In this document: positions 37,771 to 46,703 of the stretch, piece by piece
Numbering within the stretch: the first letter of the stretch is position 1
How the letters are laid out: the number at the start of each line of letters is the position of its first letter
Source: Janthinobacterium sp. Marseille
GTDB taxonomy: Bacteria; Pseudomonadota; Gammaproteobacteria; Burkholderiales; Burkholderiaceae_D
Assembly (NCBI RefSeq): GCF_000013625.1
Contig: NC_009659.1
Coordinates: 4,030,001-4,094,000, forward strand
Reading direction: 5' to 3'
Length of the DNA stretch: 64,000 bases
The notes under the pieces: generated by a model
What the model was told of the DNA's origin: nothing
The model's database searches: none
What the model saw: only the letters and a program-made list of their open reading frames with translations
Position numbers and translations under genes: made by a program

Positions 37771-37940
37771 ATAAAAGTCCACATATAGGAATAAAAGAGA
37801 TTGGTCTTGACCCGCTTATCCGCAAAAAATAGCATCGTTCGCAGAGTAATGGAACAGCTTAAATCCATATTTATTCCACATAGTGGATAAATAATCCGAT
37901 CCAGCAAACATGGCAATTCACCAGTCTTTCAGGAGCAAGC

Positions 37941-38828
37941 ATGATGCAAAGTAAAACGTCGCCAACTTCACGCGAGCGGGTACCGTACGAAGCAATCGGC
38001 CAGCGCCGGCCTTTCGTCCTGCCTGGTAATGCACGCGTTGCGGTATGGACCATCGTCAACCTGGAAAACTGGTTGCCCGAAAATGCGATGCCGCGCACGG
38101 TCTTGCCGCCACCTATGGGGCAAGCCTTATTGCCGGACGTTCCCAACTGGTGTTGGCATGAGTACGGCATGCGGGTTGGTTACTGGCGCATCCTGCAGAC
38201 TCTGCAGGAGCGGAATATCAAAGCGACGCTGGCATTGAACGGCTCGGTTTGCACTGAATATGCCGCGGCCTGCGAAGCCGCGCTCAAGGCAGGCTGGGAA
38301 TTCATGGGCCATGGCCTGGTGCAAAAACCCATGCACAGGGTCGAGGACCAACTTGCAGAGATACGGCAAACCATGGAAGCGATTCGCCAGTTCACCGGCA
38401 AGGCGCCGCGTGGCTGGGAAAGCCCGGGCCTTACCGAAACAGCGGAAACGGCAGACTTGCTGGCCGAAGCCGGCATTGAGTATGTGGCGGACTGGGTGCT
38501 CGATGACCAGCCGGTGCCGATTCGTACACGTAGCGGCAGCCTGGTATCGGTGCCCTACACGGTGGAGATCAACGACGTCGTGATGTCGGCCATCCAGCAG
38601 CAACCATCGGATGAAATCCTGCGCCGCGGCCGCGACCAGTTTGACCAGCTCTACAAGGAAGGCGCGACCATTCCGCGCGTCATGGCGATCTCGGTACATC
38701 CTTACCTGACCGGCGCACCACACCGCATCCGCTATCTGGCTGAGCTATATGACCACATCCGTAGCCATGACGGTGTGCTGATGTGTACCGGTGAAGAAAT
38801 TCTCGATATCTATAAAAACCAGGCCTGA
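37941..38828 (+). CDS. Polysaccharide-deacetylase-fold amidohydrolase (PuuE-like)
   Basis: 295 aa NodB-fold protein. Visible: VAVWTIVNLENW near the start, the LALNGSVC strand, the metal-site region FMGHGLVQKPMHR, GWESPGLTET and AISVHPYLTGAPHR. This architecture is that of cofactor-independent allantoinase/imidase-like members rather than secreted chitin deacetylases: there is no signal peptide. AGGAG precedes the ATG. The neighbours (asparaginase, MFS, IclR) suggest breakdown of an amide or cyclic amide. Confidence 0.82.
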   Translation: MMQSKTSPTSRERVPYEAIGQRRPFVLPGNARVAVWTIVNLENWLPENAMPRTVLPPPMGQALLPDVPNWCWHEYGMRVGYWRILQTLQERNIKATLALNGSVCTEYAAACEAALKAGWEFMGHGLVQKPMHRVEDQLAEIRQTMEAIRQFTGKAPRGWESPGLTETAETADLLAEAGIEYVADWVLDDQPVPIRTRSGSLVSVPYTVEINDVVMSAIQQQPSDEILRRGRDQFDQLYKEGATIPRVMAISVHPYLTGAPHRIRYLAELYDHIRSHDGVLMCTGEEILDIYKNQA

Positions 38829-38883
38829 GTGTTGATCCGGCTTTTATCCATTGCAAATACATCACAGGCTAGTGCCCAAGATC

Positions 38884-39894
38884 ATGAATAAAGCGCGCGT
38901 TTTCCTGGTGTCGACCGGCGGCACCATTACCATGACGTCGAATGCCGGCAGCGGTATTGCCCCTACCTTATCCGGTGAAGACCTGGTACGTGCCGTGCCG
39001 CAGTTGGCGCAGGCGGCGGAACTGGAAGTGCATTCCTTTTCGATGAAGCCAGGTGCTTCACTGACACTGCAGGATCTGGTCGATATCGCGGCCTTGCTGG
39101 ATCAAAAGCTGGCGAGCGGATTTGCCGGTGCGGTAGTGGTGCAAGGCACCGATACGATAGAAGAGACAGCATTTGTGCTCGACCTGTTGGTACAGTCGGA
39201 ACGACCGGTGATTGTGACCGGTGCAATGCGCGGTGCCACCGCCGCCGGTGCCGACGGCCCGGCCAATTTACTGGCCGCAGTGACGGTCGCCGCCGCGCCG
39301 GAAGCGGCGGGCTTGGGCAGCCTGGTGGTATTGAATGATGAAGTTCATGCCGCGCGCTTCGTGCAAAAAATGCATACCGCTTCCACCGCGGCATTTGCCT
39401 CGCCTGGCTTTGCCCCTTTGGGCCGCGTGGTGGAAGGCGCTTTCGAGCGTTACGCGACTTTGCCACGCACACCCCCGCTGCAACGTCCGTCTGCGTCGGA
39501 TGATGTTGCGGTTGCCTTGATCAAGATTCCATTGGGAGATGACGGCCGCCTCTTCAAGGTATTGCCCGAGCTCGGTTATCGCGGTGCCGTGATTGAAGCG
39601 ATGGGTGCCGGGCATTTGCCGGCCGGCCTGGCGGAAAAATTAGGTGTGCTGGCGAATGCGATGCCGGTGGTATTGGCAACGCGTGTTGCATCCGGCCCGG
39701 TCTTCACCCACACCTATGGCTTCCCCGGATCGGAAATGGATTTGCTGGCGCGCGGTGCCATTGCCGGTGGCAGCATCAGCAGCGTTAAAGCTTGTCATTT
39801 ACTGCGCCTGCTGTTGGCGCAAGGCTTGAGCGGTAGTGCACTACGTGTCGCATACGCGGAACGCAGTAACAGCCGCCGGACCGCGAATGTTTAG
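38884..39894 (+). CDS. Asparaginase family amidase
   Basis: 336 aa. Asparaginase/glutaminase fold with both Thr motifs: STGGTITM (residues ~10-17) and VVQGTDTIEETAFVLDLL (~88-105). No signal peptide is seen, so it is a cytoplasmic amidase acting on L-asparagine or a related amide. The ATG at 38884 gives the usual VFLVSTGGTI start; the longer frame adds 11 atypical residues. Confidence 0.88.
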   Translation: MNKARVFLVSTGGTITMTSNAGSGIAPTLSGEDLVRAVPQLAQAAELEVHSFSMKPGASLTLQDLVDIAALLDQKLASGFAGAVVVQGTDTIEETAFVLDLLVQSERPVIVTGAMRGATAAGADGPANLLAAVTVAAAPEAAGLGSLVVLNDEVHAARFVQKMHTASTAAFASPGFAPLGRVVEGAFERYATLPRTPPLQRPSASDDVAVALIKIPLGDDGRLFKVLPELGYRGAVIEAMGAGHLPAGLAEKLGVLANAMPVVLATRVASGPVFTHTYGFPGSEMDLLARGAIAGGSISSVKACHLLRLLLAQGLSGSALRVAYAERSNSRRTANV

Positions 39895-39947
39895 AAGCGC
39901 AGCATCGTCCATAAAAAATGGAACAGAAATCTAGGGAGGAATTCGAT

Positions 39948-41156
39948 ATGGAAAAGAATAAAACCGCACTATGGATGTTTGTCGTCCTGCTTTTTTCGTA
40001 TGTCATCAATGCAATGGATCGCCAACTGTTTTCGGTACTGGCATCCGATGTACGGGTGGCACTTGACCTGTCGGTACCGCAAGTGGGATTGGCGTCGACG
40101 GTCTTTACACTGGGCATGGGTGTCGCAGGTATTCCTACCGGTTACCTGCTGAGCCGGATGTCGCGCAAGAACGTGGTGCTGGTCGGTTTAATCATCTTTT
40201 CTGTCGCGACTTATCTGACGGCCTTGTCCACTGGCATGCCGGATCTCTTGTTCTATCGCTTCGTTTCCGGTCTCGGCGAAGCCATGCAATTGACGGCATT
40301 GCTGGCGATAGGAACCACCTACTTCTTTAACCATCGTGCGGTAGCAGCCAGTTCGCTGAACTTCACTTTTGGTATCGGTGCCATCATTGGGCCTAACCTC
40401 GGTGCAGCAATCCTGAACTCAACACATTGGCAAATGCCCTTCATGGTATTTGGCGCATCCGGCGCGCTTGCCCTAGTGCTTATCCTGATCTTTGTGAAGC
40501 CGTGGTTTACAGAAATCAAATCGGTTAAACAGGACGGTGCGGCAGAAGCAGCTGATGCAAATGCGGCTGACAGCGTGTGGTCACGCGTGCCGCTCACGCT
40601 GGCCCTGGCGACAGTATTTGCCGGCCTGGCGATTTATGGTTACCTGGGTTTGTATCCAACCTACTTGCGTGAGGCATTGGGCTTCACACCGAAGCAGGCC
40701 GGCTTTGCCGTCAGCTTCTATGGCCTTGGCGCGCTGCTCTCGTTGCTGGGCGGCTGGCTCGGTGATCGTTATAACTACCGTAAGCTCTTGTTCTTTTCCT
40801 TGGTGTTATCGGCGATTGCGGGTGGCTTGTTGTTCTCCGGCCTGGATAAATCGCTGACCTTGCATGTAATTTTCTCCTTTGTGTTTGGCGGTGCTATCAG
40901 CGGCATGGTGTATGCGAATTTGTCGGCGGGCATCATCAAGTCCGTCAAACGCGTGAATGCTTCGTACGCATCCGGTCTGTTCGTTGCCAGCCTGTACATC
41001 CCGGCAGCATTTGCCGGTTATTTGCTCGGACAATTGAAAGAATCAGTCGGATGGTCGATGGCGGGTATCTTGCAGGTATCCGGCTGCGCCCTGGTCGCTG
41101 CGGTGCTATCGATATTGGCGGGCGCTGGAGGAAAACAGCAGGCGTTGAAAAACTAA
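39948..41156 (+). CDS. Major facilitator superfamily transporter
   Basis: 402 aa, 12 membrane segments, with MFS loop motif TGYLLSRMSRKNVVLVG between helices 2 and 3 and DRQLFSVLASD near helix 1 (as in anion/sugar-acid type members). GGGAGGA lies just before the ATG at 39948. Probably imports the amide substrate of the two hydrolases upstream. A bidirectional terminator follows. Confidence 0.88.
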   Translation: MEKNKTALWMFVVLLFSYVINAMDRQLFSVLASDVRVALDLSVPQVGLASTVFTLGMGVAGIPTGYLLSRMSRKNVVLVGLIIFSVATYLTALSTGMPDLLFYRFVSGLGEAMQLTALLAIGTTYFFNHRAVAASSLNFTFGIGAIIGPNLGAAILNSTHWQMPFMVFGASGALALVLILIFVKPWFTEIKSVKQDGAAEAADANAADSVWSRVPLTLALATVFAGLAIYGYLGLYPTYLREALGFTPKQAGFAVSFYGLGALLSLLGGWLGDRYNYRKLLFFSLVLSAIAGGLLFSGLDKSLTLHVIFSFVFGGAISGMVYANLSAGIIKSVKRVNASYASGLFVASLYIPAAFAGYLLGQLKESVGWSMAGILQVSGCALVAAVLSILAGAGGKQQALKN

Positions 41157-41178
41157 AGTACGTCGTAAAGTAGAAATA

Positions 41179-41213
41179 AAAAAGCGCGTCCTGAACAATA
41201 AGGCGCGCTTTTT
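41179..41213. terminator. bidirectional rho-independent terminator
   Basis: AAAAAGCGCG (41179-41188) pairs with CGCGCTTTTT (41204-41213). It sits between the MFS gene (+) and the convergent small gene at 41234-41446 (-), so it serves both. Confidence 0.82.
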
Positions 41214-41233
41214 CTTTGGTGTGGCCGAGTACT

Positions 41234-41446
41234 TCAGGCCAATGCTTCCTTGGCAGCTTCTTCCGGCGTCAAGCCATCATAGAACAGGTCGGTGAACCAT
41301 TCGATCTGTTCTTCAATATGGTCTTGTGCTTCTGCGACGGTGGCACCGCCGGCAACCAGGAAGCCTTCAACTTCTATGCACCAGTTAATCAGTGCGAGTG
41401 TTTCCGGATCCAGTTCTTCTTTCTTGGCCATGATCTTGTCTTCCAT
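41234..41446 (-). CDS. Small hypothetical protein
   Basis: 70 aa (65 if started at the second ATG). Very acidic, helical: ELDPETLALINWCIEVEGFLVAGG then EEQIEWFTDLFYDGLTPEEAAKEALA. Unknown family. It ends at the shared terminator, which supports expression. Confidence 0.6.
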   Translation of the reverse strand: MEDKIMAKKEELDPETLALINWCIEVEGFLVAGGATVAEAQDHIEEQIEWFTDLFYDGLTPEEAAKEALA

Positions 41447-41515
41447 TTATTCGGTGATGCTGACAGTGTCACATGGCAGCGCGGATAGTGGAAGCAGGAT
41501 TTTTATAGCAAGGGC

Positions 41516-42889
41516 TTACAGCGATTCCAGGAAACGCAGCAAGGCGCTGCGGTCTTCAGTTGACATTGCGCGCACTGCTTCCTTCGAGAACTTGCCTTCA
41601 CCACCATGCCACATGATGGCTTCGAGCAAAGTACGGGCGCGACCATCATGCAGGTAACCGGCGTCCGGATTGACCTTGTGTGTCAGGCCTATGCCCCACA
41701 GCGGCGGCGTGCGCCATTCCCTGCCGGTGGCAAGGTAATCACTGCGGCCATCGGCCAGGCCCGGGCCCATATCGTGTAGCAGCAAGTCCGTATACGGCCG
41801 TATCAATTGATTCGACAAGGCAGGCAAGGCAGCATCCGGGCGGGTGCGTAGTGGTGATGCATGACAGGCGATGCAGCGTGCTTGTACGAACAAGCGGCTA
41901 CCCTGGATGACTTGTTTGTCATTCACGTCGCGTCGTGCCGGTACTGCCAGCATGCGTTGGTAAAACACCGTTGCATACAGTTCGGCGCGCGACAGCTCGG
42001 GTTCGCCACCGGATGGCGCGCGCTGGCAGGCAGTTTGTACTTTGGTGCAATTTTCATGCGGCAGCAATGGAGACGTAATACCGAGGTCACCGGAGAAAGC
42101 ATTCGCGATTTGCTCGGTCAGCGTCGCGACATTCGCCTTCATGCCGAAACGCCCTATTGCTTCCTTCTGCGCCATCGCATCCCAGACCATATTCACGCGT
42201 CCGGTGATGCCATCCGGCTTGGCTTGTTTTGCCATTGCCAGTATGGTTTCGTCGCTCACTGCTTCCAGCAGGCCGAGCCCATAGACGACCGGGCCTACGC
42301 GTGGTGAGACCATGACATCCTCGCCGAGCGTGCCGTATGCCATTTCCTTGAAATGGATATTGGGTTTGCGCAGCGTGACCTTGCTGCCGTCGGCCAGTGT
42401 TTCGACGTGTTCGTCGTAGATCAGGAAGCCTATGCCTTCACCAGCTACTCCCGGCACGCCACGTTCATTCAATTGATCGCCGTACGCAGGATGTGGTTTC
42501 GGGCCACCATGCGGATTGCTGCCGGGTATGCTCAGGCGCAAGAGCATCGCTTGCATGCTGCCGTCAGGACCATCGGGTGCGCCGCCACGACCATTTTTTG
42601 CATGACAGGCAATGCAGGAAATGCGGTTGTATAGCGGGCCGAGTCCGGCCGCCCGGTCATTTGCCGGTGCGATGACCCACGATTGGCGGAACAGGCCGCG
42701 GCCTTGTATGAAGGCGGCCATATTGTCCGGATCCATGACCGGACTGGCTTGCGAATATGCCTCGCGGCTGTCGTCAAAGACAGTGGCGCTGCCACCGCTG
42801 AGTGCTTTGGTATCAACGCTGGCTGCACCGCTCAATAGCAAGGCTAGCGGCAATATGCCCAGATAGCCGATGAAACGCTTGAGTTTCAC
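41516..42889 (-). CDS. Di-heme oxidoreductase family protein (DUF1111, c-type cytochrome)
   Basis: 457 aa exported protein with N-terminal hydrophobic signal (LGILPLALLLSGAASV). Two CxxCH heme sites: CIACHAKNG (~residue 97) and CIACHASPL (~residue 340); LWGIGLTHKVNPDAGYLHDGRA near the C-terminus is typical of the DUF1111/thiol-oxidoreductase family related to cytochrome c peroxidase. It starts with GTG, overlapping the solute-binding gene by 4 bp. Function in the family is unsettled. Confidence 0.87.
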   Translation of the reverse strand: MKLKRFIGYLGILPLALLLSGAASVDTKALSGGSATVFDDSREAYSQASPVMDPDNMAAFIQGRGLFRQSWVIAPANDRAAGLGPLYNRISCIACHAKNGRGGAPDGPDGSMQAMLLRLSIPGSNPHGGPKPHPAYGDQLNERGVPGVAGEGIGFLIYDEHVETLADGSKVTLRKPNIHFKEMAYGTLGEDVMVSPRVGPVVYGLGLLEAVSDETILAMAKQAKPDGITGRVNMVWDAMAQKEAIGRFGMKANVATLTEQIANAFSGDLGITSPLLPHENCTKVQTACQRAPSGGEPELSRAELYATVFYQRMLAVPARRDVNDKQVIQGSRLFVQARCIACHASPLRTRPDAALPALSNQLIRPYTDLLLHDMGPGLADGRSDYLATGREWRTPPLWGIGLTHKVNPDAGYLHDGRARTLLEAIMWHGGEGKFSKEAVRAMSTEDRSALLRFLESL

Positions 42890-44232
42890 TGCGTGCTCGC
42901 CTGCTTACCGCTTGCGTTCAATACTTCCTGTGAGAGTTGTTCAGCACGTTCACGGTTTTGTCGGATGCGTGCAGTCCATTGCGCAGTAAGCGCATCATTG
43001 CGGTGGGCGTCCGTCGTTTCATCAAATGCGAAAACAAATTGTGGCGCGAGCGCGGTGGCTTCCGCTTCGCTCAACGGTATCGTATCGAGCAAGCCGCGCG
43101 CTTGTGCAGCCTTGGCCTTGAGTTCGGCATTGTTTGCAGCACGCTCTGCCCGCATGACTTTATCGTTGGCCTGGCGCAGGCGCGCATGTTCATTGCTGAT
43201 CAACACGTCAAACAAGGTGTTGTTGAAGCCCTGGCGCGCCAATGCACGCTCTGTATCAAAGATGAATGGCATCGCTTTGGCCGCTTCGAATGGATCGAAG
43301 TAACCGGCTGGCTTACTCGCATACACGGCAGGGCGAACCGGCAGTTTACGGATGTCATGATGGAACAGGATTTTCTGCCCTTCATCCGACAATACGAAAG
43401 TGGCAAAGGCACGAGCGGCTGTCGGATTCGGTGCCCCCTTCATGATGCCTACATGTGCCGGTGAATAACCGGTAATGCCGGGATAGATAAATTCGAGCGG
43501 CGCGCCATTGGCAATCGCCGACTTGATAAAGAAGTCGATAGACACGCCGACACTGGCCTGGCCGTTACGGACATCATCGGAAATATTTGCGCCGCCCTGA
43601 CCCAGCAGGCGCGCATTGCTGCCTATGGATTGCAGCAAGGCCCAGCCTTTATCCCAGCCATATCCTTGCAGGATGATGTCTATGAGGATCGGTGCGAAGC
43701 CGACTTTGCCGGGAACCGGGAAAACGATTTCATCTTTCCACTCAGGGCCGGTCAAGTCTGTCCATTGTTTTGGTTGCGGCAATTTTTTATCTTGCAGGCG
43801 TTGCGGATTGATCGCAAAGCCATAGCCCGCGATTTCAGACGCGAGATAGAAACCGGCAGGATCGGAGATCGGGAAGCCGCCGACTTTGGCAGGCAGGCCC
43901 TTCATATCCAGATCGGGACGGCGGAATGCACCCTCTTTGGCGAGGATTTGGAAATTACGTTGTGCCGGTGTCCAGTAGACATCGACATCACCTTGATTCG
44001 GTTTGCGCAAGTAAGACAGCGCATCACCGGAACGACGCCAGAGAATTTCGACGCGGGTGCCGGGATGCGCTTTTTCAAAAGCAGCTTCGAAACGCGCCAC
44101 CACTTCTTCCGGATAACTGGTCATGACCACGACCTTGCCGGCGGGTTTATCTGCCGCCACAGCGATGACAGATGCAAAGCTGAAGATCGCAGCAGCGAAC
44201 AGCTTACGGAGAGAAAGTGATGTGCGTAGCAT
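42886..44232 (-). CDS. Extracellular solute-binding protein with a C-terminal helical extension
   Basis: 448 aa with signal peptide (cleavage near VAADK, residue ~28). The family 1 binding-protein fold (VVVMTSYPEEVVARFEAAFEKAHPGTRVEI; DVDVYWTPA) resembles AfuA/PgtC-like iron- or phosphoglycerate-type sensors. Beyond about residue 335 it adds ~110 residues of charged helix (HARLRQANDKVMRAERAANNAEL), absent from ordinary transport members. No permease or ATPase gene is nearby, so it may act as a sensor or periplasmic carrier for the TonB receptor. Confidence 0.82.
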   Translation of the reverse strand: MLRTSLSLRKLFAAAIFSFASVIAVAADKPAGKVVVMTSYPEEVVARFEAAFEKAHPGTRVEILWRRSGDALSYLRKPNQGDVDVYWTPAQRNFQILAKEGAFRRPDLDMKGLPAKVGGFPISDPAGFYLASEIAGYGFAINPQRLQDKKLPQPKQWTDLTGPEWKDEIVFPVPGKVGFAPILIDIILQGYGWDKGWALLQSIGSNARLLGQGGANISDDVRNGQASVGVSIDFFIKSAIANGAPLEFIYPGITGYSPAHVGIMKGAPNPTAARAFATFVLSDEGQKILFHHDIRKLPVRPAVYASKPAGYFDPFEAAKAMPFIFDTERALARQGFNNTLFDVLISNEHARLRQANDKVMRAERAANNAELKAKAAQARGLLDTIPLSEAEATALAPQFVFAFDETTDAHRNDALTAQWTARIRQNRERAEQLSQEVLNASGKQASTQ

Positions 44233-44242
44233 AGCGAAACTC

Positions 44243-46267
44243 TTAGAAACGGTAGTTCATGTTAGCGAAGAAATTGCGGCCTTCTTCATAATAGCCTTCG
44301 GAATACGCATAGTTGCGATCCAGCAAATTGTTGACCCCTGCTTCCAGTGTCACGTCCTTTTGCAAGGTGTAGCTGAGTTTTGCATTCACCATGCTGAAGC
44401 CGTTTGCAATACGTGTACCGGTGTCATTGCTGTAACGTTTGGAATTGTATTCCGCACTGCCGATCACATTCATACTAGGAGTTGCCGCCCATTTCGCATA
44501 GGTGAACAGTTTGTGCGCCGGCGCATCCGTCAGGTACTTCGAGTCGGATTTGTTTTTCCGGTCGAGGTAGGTGTAATTGCCACCCAGTTCCAGCGTATTC
44601 GTTACTGCCGCGGTCAGGCCGAGTTCGATACCCTTGCTTGCAACCTTGCCGATGTTTTGCATTTGATTACAGGCTTTTCCAGCATTCTTGCTATCCGGGC
44701 AGACAGTACCCGCCACGATATTCGATTGCATCATGTCGGTGATGTCGCTATAGAAAATGGCAGCATCGACCCGTACTTTCGAGTTCAGCTTTTCCGAAAT
44801 GCCCAACTGATAGTTGATCGCACGTTCGACGCTCAGATCCGGATTCGGGATGGCGGTACCTAGGCCACCCGAGTAACGTTGCTTGATCGTCGGGAAGCGC
44901 GATTTGCGTGCGATGGTGAAGTAGGCATTGCCGGTTTCCGAGGTGTGATAAATCAAACCTGCCTGTGGATTGAAGGCGGACGAATCCTTGACCGGGAATT
45001 CATACAGGCCGCGTGCCTTGTCCCATTTTTGCGCGATCTCTTCCTTGCGCTTGTCGTAGCTGGCACCCACGATCAGATCCAGCTTGTTCGTGAGCTTATG
45101 CGTATCTTCAATGCCGATCGAAGTGGTGCGGTCTTCCGAGCGTTGTTCAGGTTCACCCAGGTTATGTTCCTTGTGGAAGTCCTTCTTCACATGCAGCGAG
45201 ACCTTCAGGGTATTCACATCCGATATTTTGGTGCCGAGTTCCACACTACCGCCATAGGTATGGTCGTCATAGAAGCTGCGGAACGCGTAGCCTTTTGACA
45301 CTCCGGTATACGTTGCATCGTCATAGGAGGTCAGGCGATTGGTGAATTTGTCGTAGTACAAACGGGTTTTGATGTACGAGTCCTGGCCGATTGCCGTATT
45401 CGAGATGAAATACAAACTCTCTTTATCCCATGCCGGCCATTGCCAGTAGCGGGCGGTATCAACCTTGCCTGCATAAGGCGGGCTGCCCTTTTCACCTTTT
45501 TGATTGATGTAGTTCAGTGCGTATTCATCAGTCGCATTCGGGGTCAGGCCCACTTTGAGGTTGAGCTTTTTATCTGTACTGTACGAGTTGCGTCGTTCGC
45601 GATCCGCCTGCTCAGGCACAGGGCGGAAATCGCGTGACAGCGTATATGCGTCGCGGTCGAGATAGGACAAGCCCAATTGCGCGTACCACAAGCCCTGATT
45701 GGTTCCGAGATTGATATTGGTGCTCTTGCCATTGCTGTTGAAACTATCATTGCTGCGGATGCCGACGCCGACATTACCTTCGAATGCTTTTACCGGGCGG
45801 CGTGTTACCAGGTTGATCGCGCCGCCAATGGTGTTGGAGCCGTACAGTACCGAGCTGAAACCTTTGGCTACTTCTATGGTGGAGAGGTCGTAAGTCGTGA
45901 AGCGCGACATATCGACGTTGCCGTCATAAGGAACGTAGATTGGAATGCCATCGATGAACACCGGTACCTGGCGGCTATCGAAGCCGCGTACGGTCACCAT
46001 GCGTTCATTGCGCTGCCCGCCGCCTGTCGTGGTAACGCCCGGCAGCAGGTCGAGTGCATCGACCAGGGTGTCGCGATTGAAGTCATCCAGATCTTCGCGG
46101 GTGACGGAGCCGCCACCTACGGCTGGAGCCCTGGCGCCGGAGCCGGCCACATTGATTTCACCGAGCTTGAATACATTGGATTCGTTGGCCGGTTCTGCAG
46201 CGAAGCTGCTACCGAAAGCCAGCAGCAAGGACGCTGCAATGGTGGTGCGAGACAACGGGTATTTCAT
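44243..46267 (-). CDS. TonB-dependent outer-membrane receptor
   Basis: 674 aa. Signal peptide to about residue 23, then plug domain (LGEINVAGS; GVTTTGGGQRNERMVTVRGFDSRQVPVFIDGIPIYVPYDG) and 22-strand barrel ending in ANMNYRF with terminal Phe. Takes up a siderophore, metal chelate or other solute. It heads the operon with the solute-binding and di-heme proteins (10-bp gap, then 4-bp overlap). A ModE-like palindrome lies 90 bp upstream, linking it to molybdenum by inference only. Confidence 0.92.
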   Translation of the reverse strand: MKYPLSRTTIAASLLLAFGSSFAAEPANESNVFKLGEINVAGSGARAPAVGGGSVTREDLDDFNRDTLVDALDLLPGVTTTGGGQRNERMVTVRGFDSRQVPVFIDGIPIYVPYDGNVDMSRFTTYDLSTIEVAKGFSSVLYGSNTIGGAINLVTRRPVKAFEGNVGVGIRSNDSFNSNGKSTNINLGTNQGLWYAQLGLSYLDRDAYTLSRDFRPVPEQADRERRNSYSTDKKLNLKVGLTPNATDEYALNYINQKGEKGSPPYAGKVDTARYWQWPAWDKESLYFISNTAIGQDSYIKTRLYYDKFTNRLTSYDDATYTGVSKGYAFRSFYDDHTYGGSVELGTKISDVNTLKVSLHVKKDFHKEHNLGEPEQRSEDRTTSIGIEDTHKLTNKLDLIVGASYDKRKEEIAQKWDKARGLYEFPVKDSSAFNPQAGLIYHTSETGNAYFTIARKSRFPTIKQRYSGGLGTAIPNPDLSVERAINYQLGISEKLNSKVRVDAAIFYSDITDMMQSNIVAGTVCPDSKNAGKACNQMQNIGKVASKGIELGLTAAVTNTLELGGNYTYLDRKNKSDSKYLTDAPAHKLFTYAKWAATPSMNVIGSAEYNSKRYSNDTGTRIANGFSMVNAKLSYTLQKDVTLEAGVNNLLDRNYAYSEGYYEEGRNFFANMNYRF

Positions 46268-46356
46268 CTTACTCCCTCTACTATTTTATGGCCTCTCTGG
46301 CTGCTACGTTGTAGCCGATCAGGAATAACGACCTTTTTAAAAAGCGAGAGTATATA

Positions 46357-46381
46357 CGTTATGTATTTAAACGACATAATG
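46357..46381. promoter_or_regulatory. ModE-box-like palindrome upstream of the TonB operon
   Basis: CGTTATGT - 9 bp - ACATAATG: TTATGT (46359-46364) and ACATAA (46374-46379) are perfect complements. This is the most symmetric of three related sites in the window. Confidence 0.6.
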
Positions 46382-46475
46382 TTTTAACGCGGAATTAACA
46401 GGATTTGATGCCTGCTTGCCACGATTTGCGTGCTGCTATGGCAGGTATAAGAAGAGCCCTGCTGCTTGAAGTGCC

Positions 46476-46514
46476 GGGTCAAATTGTCGCTATGCCTGGC
46501 CAAATTGTCCCGCC
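46476..46514 (+). promoter_or_regulatory. paired upstream activator repeats for the OFA transporter
   Basis: CAAATTGTC occurs at 46480-46488 and 46501-46509, each preceded by GGGT/GGC and followed by a C-rich end. The 21-bp repeat distance is two helical turns, and they lie 70-100 bp upstream of the sigma-54 promoter, as expected for an NtrC-type activator. Confidence 0.65.
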
Positions 46515-46577
46515 TGTAAATTTATGTGCATTCGCAACAAACCTTAAGAATCAAGAGCTTGTACTGACTCCCCCATC

Positions 46578-46592
46578 TGGCATGTCGATTGC
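46578..46592 (+). promoter_or_regulatory. sigma-54 (-24/-12) promoter of the OFA transporter gene
   Basis: TGGCATGTCGATTGC fits the RpoN consensus TGGCAYGNNNNTTGC exactly, with GG and GC at the required spacing. It lies 112 bp upstream of the transporter ATG. The downstream regulator gene encodes a sigma-54 activator. Confidence 0.82.
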
Positions 46593-46703
46593 CTATAGAT
46601 CCCGGCCTGGTGAAGAAGCTTCACCGCAGACGATGCATGAGCGCCGTCAAAAACGCCTCGCAACACAGCGATGTTGTGAACAAGATCAAATGAGGAGATT
46701 TAC

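Larger units (their letters stand above)
46268..46703. other. divergent intergenic region TonB receptor / OFA transporter
   Basis: 436 bp with no credible gene; a 147-codon reading frame here runs into the transporter gene out of frame. It holds a ModE-like palindrome (46357-46381), paired enhancer-like repeats (46476-46514) and a sigma-54 promoter (46578-46592). Confidence 0.75.
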
